DNA from: Chloroflexi bacterium RBG_16_72_14
Lineage (GTDB): Bacteria > Chloroflexota > Limnocylindria > Limnocylindrales > CSP1-4
Direction of reading: 5' to 3'
Assembly (NCBI GenBank): GCA_001797035.1
Contig: MGOE01000071.1
Location: 81,747 to 91,201 of the forward strand
DNA length: 9,455 bases
Below, piece after piece: positions 5,915-9,455 of this stretch (positions are counted from its first letter, which is position 1; every line of letters starts with the position of its first letter). The notes below the pieces were generated by a model. That model ran no database searches, was not told the DNA's origin, and saw only the letters and a program-made list of their open reading frames with translations. Both the position numbers and the translations under genes were made by a program.

Positions 5915-7114
5915 CTAGACCCGGCCCTTCGGCACGGTGTGCCAGTAGGTCTTGTTGAACACGATCTTGCCCAGGTGCCACAGCTGGTTGGGCTTGGGCG
6001 GCCTGGGCGGGTGATCGTAGTCGAACTGGAGCAGCGTGCCCTTGCCGTCGCCCACCTCGAAGAAGCACATGACCTTGCCCGTGTAGCTCGCGTGCCTGCC
6101 CGAGGGCGAGCGCCCCAGGACGGCGGCCGCGACCCGCTCAGCCACGATCGGCGCCTCGAAGTGGGCCGTAGAGCCCGCCTTCGACAGCGGCAGGTCGGTT
6201 GCGTCACCGAGGGCGAAGATGTTCGGGTAGCGCGGGATGTCCTCGTCGGACTGGCCGGGCGCCGGCTTGACGACCGTCTTGACCTGGAGGGTGTGGCGGT
6301 CCGTCGGCAGCCAGCCGGACTTCGGTGCGAGGCCGGAGTCGATGACCACCTGGGCGCCCTTGTGCGGTGGCACCACGATCAGCAGGTCGTAGGGGTGCTC
6401 CTCGAACGCGTCGGTGATCGCCACCTTGCGCTCAGGGTCGATCTGGGCGATGCCGGCCAGCAGCTCGAGGTGGATGCCCTTCTGCTCGAAGATCGGTGTC
6501 GCCATCTCGGACACGCTCTCGATGGTGAACGCGCGGTTGATCGGCGACAGGAAGGTCATCTCGGTCCTGTCACGGAGACCGCGCTGGCGGAGCTCGGACT
6601 CGACCAGGAAGGCGACCTCGAGCGGCGCCGGCGGGCACTTGTAGGGGATGCCCGCGATGCCGATCACGATCCGGCCGCCCTTGAACGCGTCCAGGGCCTT
6701 GCGCAGCCGGAGGCTGGCCTCGGCCGTGTAGAAGTGGTGGGCCTCGGCGTCGAAGTGCTCGATCTCCGCGGGCACGATCCGCGACCCAGTGGCGATCACC
6801 AGCTGGTCGTACGGCAGGCGCTGGCCGGAGGCGAGCTCCACGCCCTGGCCGGCCGCGTCGATCCGTGTGATGTCGTCGACGACGAGGTTGATGTTCCGAT
6901 CGAGCAGCGACTTCTCACCGCGGACGAGCCGCTCCGCCTTCTCCTGGCCCATCGCGATGTACATGTAGCCGGGCTGGTACGTGTGCCGGCCGGTGAGGTC
7001 GACCACGGTGACCGAGGCGGTGCCGTTCGCAATGGGCTTCTTGAGCTTGCGGGCGATGAGGTTGGCGGCGAGGGTGCCCCCCACCCCGCCACCCAGGACG
7101 ACGACGCGCTGCAT
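5915..7114 (-). CDS. sqr: SQR-like FAD-dependent oxidoreductase
   Basis: A 399-residue flavoprotein of the sulfide:quinone oxidoreductase / NDH-2-like branch of the two-dinucleotide-fold enzymes. FAD-binding elements: VVLGGGVGGTLAA (5-17), LVIATGSRIVP (105-114) and NIFALGDATDLPLSKAG (298-314). Two cysteines are present: Cys160 in GIPYKCPPAP, matching a redox cysteine of SQRs, and Cys350 in KVMCFFEVGDGKG, matching the C-terminal one. The third SQR cysteine, expected near residue 128, is absent; that region reads HHFYTAEA. The C-terminus, LGKIVFNKTYWHTVPKG, is the amphipathic membrane-contact segment typical of SQR-like proteins. It likely passes electrons from sulfide or a persulfide to quinone at the inner face of the membrane. 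ATG 7114 is 5 nt after the stop of the preceding tusA-like gene, so the two are probably translationally coupled; no good ribosome site is seen. Exact reaction uncertain. Confidence 0.85.
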   Translation of the reverse strand: MQRVVVLGGGVGGTLAANLIARKLKKPIANGTASVTVVDLTGRHTYQPGYMYIAMGQEKAERLVRGEKSLLDRNINLVVDDITRIDAAGQGVELASGQRLPYDQLVIATGSRIVPAEIEHFDAEAHHFYTAEASLRLRKALDAFKGGRIVIGIAGIPYKCPPAPLEVAFLVESELRQRGLRDRTEMTFLSPINRAFTIESVSEMATPIFEQKGIHLELLAGIAQIDPERKVAITDAFEEHPYDLLIVVPPHKGAQVVIDSGLAPKSGWLPTDRHTLQVKTVVKPAPGQSDEDIPRYPNIFALGDATDLPLSKAGSTAHFEAPIVAERVAAAVLGRSPSGRHASYTGKVMCFFEVGDGKGTLLQFDYDHPPRPPKPNQLWHLGKIVFNKTYWHTVPKGRV

Positions 7115-7119
7115 GGGTG

Positions 7120-7368
7120 CTACCGGACCTTCTCGACGATGATCTCGTCGTGGCCCTCGCGGGTGAACACGCCGATCAGGTTGTGACCGGCCTTCTCGAC
7201 CCACTTGGGGATGTCGGCCTTGCTGCCCTTGTCGGAGGACAGGACGGCGATCACGTCGCCCACCTCGGCCTCGCGCATGCCGCGGATGAGCTCCATCAGC
7301 GGGCCGGGGCAGAAGCTGCCGCGGGCGTCGAGCGTGACGTCGATGGGCGGGATGGCGGTCTCGGTCAT
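7120..7368 (-). CDS. tusA: TusA-family sulfur carrier with CPGP motif
   Basis: An 82-residue cytoplasmic sulfur-transfer protein. The family signature LDARGSFCPGPLMEL (13-27) holds Cys20, which carries sulfur as a persulfide. The rest follows the TusA two-layer fold: GDVIAVLSSDKGSKADIPKWVEKAGHNLIGV (37-67) and a final strand DEIIVEKV. The motif is CPGP rather than the CPMP of the second TusA in this operon, a variant often met beside DsrE-type genes in sulfur-oxidising and dissimilatory contexts. Ribosome site GGAAGGGA stands 7 nt before ATG 7368. It lies 46 nt after the DsrE2-like gene and 5 nt before the SQR-like gene, so it may be the direct partner of one of them. The partner assignment is inferred from position. 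Confidence 0.93.
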   Translation of the reverse strand: MTETAIPPIDVTLDARGSFCPGPLMELIRGMREAEVGDVIAVLSSDKGSKADIPKWVEKAGHNLIGVFTREGHDEIIVEKVR

Positions 7369-7390
7369 CGGAGTGTCCCTTCCGGGTGTG

Positions 7391-7408
7391 GCCGCGAAGT
7401 GGCGCGGC
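7391..7408 (-). other. Intercistronic hairpin before the CPGP tusA
   Basis: GCCGCG and CGCGGC form a perfect 6-bp stem around a 6-nt loop in the 46-nt gap between the DsrE2-like gene and this tusA. It ends 22 nt before the start codon, just upstream of the GGAAGGGA ribosome site. It may affect relative translation or transcript decay; the role is a guess. Confidence 0.4.
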
Positions 7409-7414
7409 GCCGGA

Positions 7415-7963
7415 TCAGATGAACAGCGGCGAGTAGTCCTCGCCGACGTAGGAGAGGTACGTGGCGGCGCCGACGGGCTCGCCCATGCCCTCGATGAGGT
7501 CCTCGCGCCTGATGCCGAACATGTTCATCGTCATCTGGCACGGGATGAACTCCACGCCCATGGCTGCGGCCATCTCGAGGAGCTCCTTGGGGCTCGCCAC
7601 GTTGTACTGGCTGGCGAGCTTGCGCATCATCCAGGGGCCCATGCCGAGGAAGTTCATCTTCGACAACTTCCGGTGGCTGATCCCCGGGCGCTGCATGAAG
7701 CTCATCATCTTCTGCATCCAGTTCTCGCCCGTGATGCGCACGTCGTCGCGCACGAACGTCTGGAGACCCCAGAAGGTGACGAACACCTTGGTCGGCATCG
7801 CCATCGCGCCGGCCGTGGAGGCCAGGATCATGGCGGCCCACGTCTTCTCGAGATCCCCGCTGTAGCAGATGATCGCGAGGCCCTTGGGCTGCTTCTCGTC
7901 GGCCGGCGCGGCCGCCGGCTGGGGCATGGTCTCGGGGGTGACGGGAACGTCGGCGACGGTCAT
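7415..7963 (-). CDS. dsrE2: DsrE2-like sulfurtransferase/sulfur carrier
   Basis: A 182-residue protein of the DsrE/DsrF/DrsH-like (DsrE2) family. A Pro/Ala-rich N-terminus (1-27) precedes the fold, which opens with GLAIICYSGDLEKTWAAMILA (28-48) and VFVTFWGLQTF (60-70). A Met-rich middle, MQKMMSFMQRP and LSKMNFLGMGPWMM (83-113), is characteristic of DsrE2 proteins. Cys142 in EFIPCQMTMNMFGI is at the position of the conserved persulfide-carrying cysteine; Cys33 is a second one. The hydrophobic run 42-66 fits the known tendency of DsrE2 proteins to associate with the membrane. In other bacteria and archaea dsrE2 lies beside tusA and takes part in cytoplasmic sulfur relay, as here, where it is flanked by tusA genes on both sides. 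Start: AGGGA overlaps the TAG stop of the upstream tusA, 8 nt before ATG 7963. Usual length for the family. Confidence 0.88.
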   Translation of the reverse strand: MTVADVPVTPETMPQPAAAPADEKQPKGLAIICYSGDLEKTWAAMILASTAGAMAMPTKVFVTFWGLQTFVRDDVRITGENWMQKMMSFMQRPGISHRKLSKMNFLGMGPWMMRKLASQYNVASPKELLEMAAAMGVEFIPCQMTMNMFGIRREDLIEGMGEPVGAATYLSYVGEDYSPLFI

Positions 7964-7973
7964 CGGTCGATCC

Positions 7974-8207
7974 CTACTTCCTGCGGAGGACGAAGCGGAA
8001 CACGCCGCCGTCCACGGACTGCTCGACGAGGAGGTTGCCGGTCGTCTTCGACCAGGCCTCGAAGTCCTTGGTGGAGCCGGGGTCGGTGGCCAGGACCTCG
8101 AGGGTCTGGCCGGACGCGAGGCCCTTGATCGCCTGCGCGGTCTTGACGATCGGCATCGGGCAGTTGAGCCCGCGGGCGTCGAGCTGCAGGTCCGTGGCGG
8201 TGGTCAT
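7974..8207 (-). CDS. tusA: TusA-family sulfur carrier with CPMP motif
   Basis: A 77-residue TusA protein with the canonical signature LDARGLNCPMPIVKT (9-23); Cys16 is the sulfur-carrying residue. GQTLEVLATDPGSTKDFEAWSKTTGN (33-58) is the standard middle of the fold, including the conserved ATDPGS turn, and the chain ends in a basic tail FRFVLRRK. It accepts persulfide sulfur from donors such as rhodaneses or DsrE-type proteins and hands it on. Start ATG 8207 has GGGAAGGGA ending 7 nt upstream. It follows the DsrE-family gene by 41 nt and precedes the DsrE2-like gene by 10 nt, with its stop codon overlapping that gene's ribosome site. It is closer to classical TusA than the CPGP paralogue, so the two probably serve different donors or acceptors. 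Confidence 0.95.
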   Translation of the reverse strand: MTTATDLQLDARGLNCPMPIVKTAQAIKGLASGQTLEVLATDPGSTKDFEAWSKTTGNLLVEQSVDGGVFRFVLRRK

Positions 8208-8228
8208 CGTGTGTTCCCTTCCCTGACT

Positions 8229-8243
8229 CGGGTTCGCGACCCG
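8229..8243 (-). other. Intercistronic hairpin before the CPMP tusA
   Basis: CGGGT and ACCCG form a 5-bp stem around a 5-nt loop in the 41-nt gap between the DsrE-family gene and this tusA. As in the gap before the other tusA, the hairpin is followed by a GGAAGGGA-type ribosome site and a CGATGACC start context. Function unknown. Confidence 0.35.
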
Positions 8244-8248
8244 GATGG

Positions 8249-8662
8249 CTAGATGAAGACGACGTGCCCCTCGCCGGCGTTGAGGTAGAAGGCGGTGACG
8301 CCCTCCACGCCGTCGACGAGCGGGTCGAGGTCGGACTCCTCGAGGCCGAGGAGGTCCATCGACAGCGAGCAGGCCTGGATGTCGACCGTGCCCAGGTCCT
8401 TGGCCTGGCGGAGGGTCTCGGCCCACGACGCCTGGCCGGCCTTGGCGAGGGCGTCGACGGCCGTGCGGCCCGCCTCGCCCGCTTCGGGCGCCAGGCCGTG
8501 GTCGAGGCCGATCTTCGCCCTGGTGAACGCATCGAGCGCCCAGTACTGGAGGAAGACGTTCACGGGCTTGCCGAGGGCGGCGGCGCCGGCGGTCAGGACC
8601 GCGGCGGCCTGCAGCTTGTCATCGGTGCCCGAGAACAGGACCAGGTTGAGGGGTTCGTCCAT
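8249..8662 (-). CDS. DsrE-family protein
   Basis: A 137-residue cytoplasmic protein with the DsrE/DsrF-like fold. The N-terminal strand and first helix read LNLVLFSGTDDKLQAAAVLTAGAAALG (5-31), followed by VNVFLQYWALDAF (34-46). Cys98 in VDIQACSLSMDLLGL matches the conserved cysteine in the AC-x-x-SMD-x-x-G pattern of DsrE-type sulfur carriers; it is the only cysteine. The C-terminus, GHVVFI, parallels the LFI end of the DsrE2-like protein in the same operon, but the two are clearly different subfamilies: this one lacks the Met-rich insert and is 45 residues shorter. Start: GAGGAA at 8668-8673 is 5 nt before ATG 8662, and the gene begins 17 nt after the regulator's stop. Likely passes sulfane sulfur to the tusA product encoded next. 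DsrE function in known systems requires this cysteine; the substrate here is inferred. Confidence 0.88.
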   Translation of the reverse strand: MDEPLNLVLFSGTDDKLQAAAVLTAGAAALGKPVNVFLQYWALDAFTRAKIGLDHGLAPEAGEAGRTAVDALAKAGQASWAETLRQAKDLGTVDIQACSLSMDLLGLEESDLDPLVDGVEGVTAFYLNAGEGHVVFI

Positions 8663-8679
8663 GGGGGTTCCTCGTTCCG

Positions 8680-9024
8680 CTACTGGAGCTCGACGAGCTC
8701 CCTGACCGACTGGTCGACGGTCGACAGGCGCCCGAGCCGGGACAGCCGTCGCTGGAGCACGCCGCGCATCACGTTGCACGCGACCACGACATCCGGGTCG
8801 GTAAGGCGATAGCGGACCTCGCGGCCGTCGCGCTCGGCTTCGACGATGCCGGCCGCCTTGAGCACCGCAAGATGCTGCGAGATGTTGGGCTGGCTGGCGC
8901 CGAGCTCCTCGGCGAGCCGCCCGACCTCGCACGGCCCTTCGGCCAGGCGATGGATGATCTCCAGTCGCCTGGGGCTCGCGAGGGTCCTGAGGACCTCTGC
9001 CTGGAGTGCCGTGATCTCGTCCAT
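8680..9024 (-). CDS. ArsR/SmtB-family repressor of the sulfur operon
   Basis: A 114-residue winged-helix regulator from ATG 9024. The domain runs from LQAEVLRTLASPRRLEIIHRL (7-27) through the recognition region LAEELGASQPNISQHLAVLKAAGI (37-60) to the wing EAERDGREVRYRLTDP (62-77). Cys32 (EGPCEVG, start of the second helix) and Cys83 (VVACNVM, start of the last helix) are the only cysteines. ArsR proteins of the SqrR/BigR type use a cysteine pair to sense persulfides by forming a polysulfide link. Here the second cysteine seems earlier in the last helix than in those proteins, so that mode is only a possibility. The CXC metal site of classical ArsR is absent. ATG 9057 is in frame but lies inside the operator palindrome, so 9024 is preferred. 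First gene of the operon, presumably autorepressing and released by reactive sulfur. Confidence 0.9.
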   Translation of the reverse strand: MDEITALQAEVLRTLASPRRLEIIHRLAEGPCEVGRLAEELGASQPNISQHLAVLKAAGIVEAERDGREVRYRLTDPDVVVACNVMRGVLQRRLSRLGRLSTVDQSVRELVELQ

Positions 9025-9036
9025 GCCTGCATCATC

Positions 9037-9057
9037 GATATATGCGCATTTGCGCAT
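9037..9057 (-). promoter_or_regulatory. Operator palindrome and -10 box of the sulfur operon
   Basis: ATGCGCA (9042-9048) and TGCGCAT (9051-9057) form a perfect 7-bp inverted repeat with a 2-nt TT spacer. This is an AT-flanked site of the ATGCGCA/TGCGCAT type often seen for ArsR-family proteins. On the minus strand TATATC (9037-9042) directly abuts it and is the best -10 candidate; a good -35 is not visible. Transcription would begin near 9030, about 6 nt before ATG 9024, so the leader is very short. A repressor on the palindrome would block the spacer of this promoter. Confidence 0.65.
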
Positions 9058-9339
9058 GAGAGCCGACAGTCACAAGGTCGCGGGCCGTTTGACCGGGTCC
9101 GACGCGCCGAGGGTCCCGGGCCAAGGGGGTCCGAGCCGCCGGAGCCGCGCCTCGTCGGTTCGCTGCTGCTTCCCAAGCAGGAATTCCGGGGTTCGATGCG
9201 ACGGGTGCTGCGTGGCAAGCCGCGAAGGGCCTCGATCCGGCCTCGCACGTCGTTGCTTGGCGTCATGTTGCTGCTTCCCGAACAGCGAGCACGACTGGAA
9301 CACCCTGAATCACGGCCTGACAAGCAGCACCACCGGCAA

Positions 9340-9419
9340 CCGGCGCGGCGCTCCCAGCCCGGCGCCTCGGGACGCAGGGCCGCCCGTTCACTCGGAAGAG
9401 AAGCGGGGCGCCGCGCCGG
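9340..9419. repeat. Inverted repeat with 50-nt intervening sequence
   Basis: CCGGCGCGGCGC at 9340-9351 is the exact reverse complement of GCGCCGCGCCGG at 9408-9419. One G-T wobble and two more G-C pairs extend the stem to 15 bp (9352-9354 with 9405-9407). It could be a structured leader or a terminator for something beyond the right edge, or only chance in GC-rich DNA. Confidence 0.4.
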
Positions 9420-9422
9420 GTC

Positions 9423-9455
9423 GGGGCGGCGGGGCGGCGGGGCGGCGGGGCGGGG
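9423..9455 (+). repeat. GGGGCGGC tandem repeat, G-quadruplex-prone
   Basis: Three full copies of the 8-mer GGGGCGGC (9423-9446) are followed by a partial one, GGGGCGGGG, up to the window edge. Five runs of four G separated by 1 to 4 nt meet the usual definition of an intramolecular G-quadruplex motif. Confidence 0.8.

Larger units (their letters stand above)
9058..9455. other. Non-coding stretch upstream of the sulfur operon
   Basis: I see no convincing gene in these 398 bases. The open frames present lack family motifs, good ribosome sites and a natural composition. The stretch holds a tRNA-like anticodon-arm hairpin (9166-9180) with a diverged second copy (9271-9285), a 15-bp inverted repeat (9340-9354 with 9405-9419), and a terminal G-rich tandem repeat (9423-9455). 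Confidence 0.6.

Noticed and set aside
3055..6207. A 1050-codon minus-strand open frame across the membrane protein, aminotransferase and SQR-like genes
   Set aside because: Arg/Gly/Pro-rich, no motif, and it overlaps three clear genes in other frames, including one on the opposite strand.
5939..7186. A 415-codon plus-strand open frame opposite the SQR-like gene
   Set aside because: Leucine/arginine-rich shadow of the flavoprotein gene; the real frame has FAD motifs and the operon context.
9025..9057. Extension of the ArsR protein to ATG 9057
   Set aside because: It would place the operator palindrome and the -10 box inside the coding region, and the extra residues (MRKCAYIDDAG) precede the normal start of the ArsR fold. 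It would add a third cysteine, so it should be kept in mind if the 5' end maps upstream.
9070..9303. A 77-codon minus-strand frame upstream of the regulator, with GKQQ occurring twice
   Set aside because: No ribosome site or known motif. The repeated GKQQ only reflects the duplicated CTGCTTCCC DNA element.
1..9455. CRISPR array, transposase, integrase or toxin-antitoxin genes
   Set aside because: Searched by eye on both strands; no regularly spaced repeat-spacer pattern beyond the three motif copies described, and no such protein motifs.

Overview
The window is very GC-rich (third codon positions are almost always G or C), so long spurious open frames appear on both strands. It carries eleven genes that I can support. 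Strong Shine-Dalgarno sites, possible leaderless starts, a TetR/MMPL pair and a DsrE/TusA sulfur-carrier cluster suggest an Actinomycetota or a high-GC Chloroflexota (Limnocylindria-like) genome. No rRNA or other phylogenetic marker is present, so this is only an impression. I see no transposase, phage gene, CRISPR array or intact tRNA.

Left part (1-4317). A TetR-family repressor gene, cut by the left edge, is transcribed leftward. It diverges from a large MMPL/RND-type transporter gene read rightward. A near-perfect 20-bp palindrome sits in the predicted tetR promoter, and a looser dyad with the same half-sites lies closer to the transporter promoter. After a 279-bp gap with hairpins and three copies of a 12-bp motif come a Mug/TDG-type mismatch glycosylase gene and a small six-helix membrane protein gene.

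Middle (4318-5914). A class-III PLP aminotransferase gene is read leftward, convergent with the membrane protein gene. Between it and the next operon lies a long GC-rich hairpin of about 25 bp, probably the end of the sulfur operon.

Right part (5915-9057). Six leftward genes form a compact operon: arsR-type regulator, DsrE-family protein, TusA (CPMP), DsrE2-like protein, second TusA-like protein (CPGP), and an SQR-like flavoprotein. All gaps are 5 to 46 nt. By family knowledge this is a cytoplasmic sulfane-sulfur/persulfide relay: an SQR-like enzyme feeding or draining a chain of single-cysteine carriers, under a repressor that itself has two cysteines and a clear palindromic operator. This is the most interesting part of the window. 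The order of genes, the two distinct TusA and two distinct DsrE proteins, and the SQR-like protein with only two cysteines deserve attention.

Right edge (9058-9455). No convincing gene. It contains a tRNA-like anticodon-arm fragment, a 15-bp inverted repeat, and a terminal 8-nt tandem repeat able to form a G-quadruplex.
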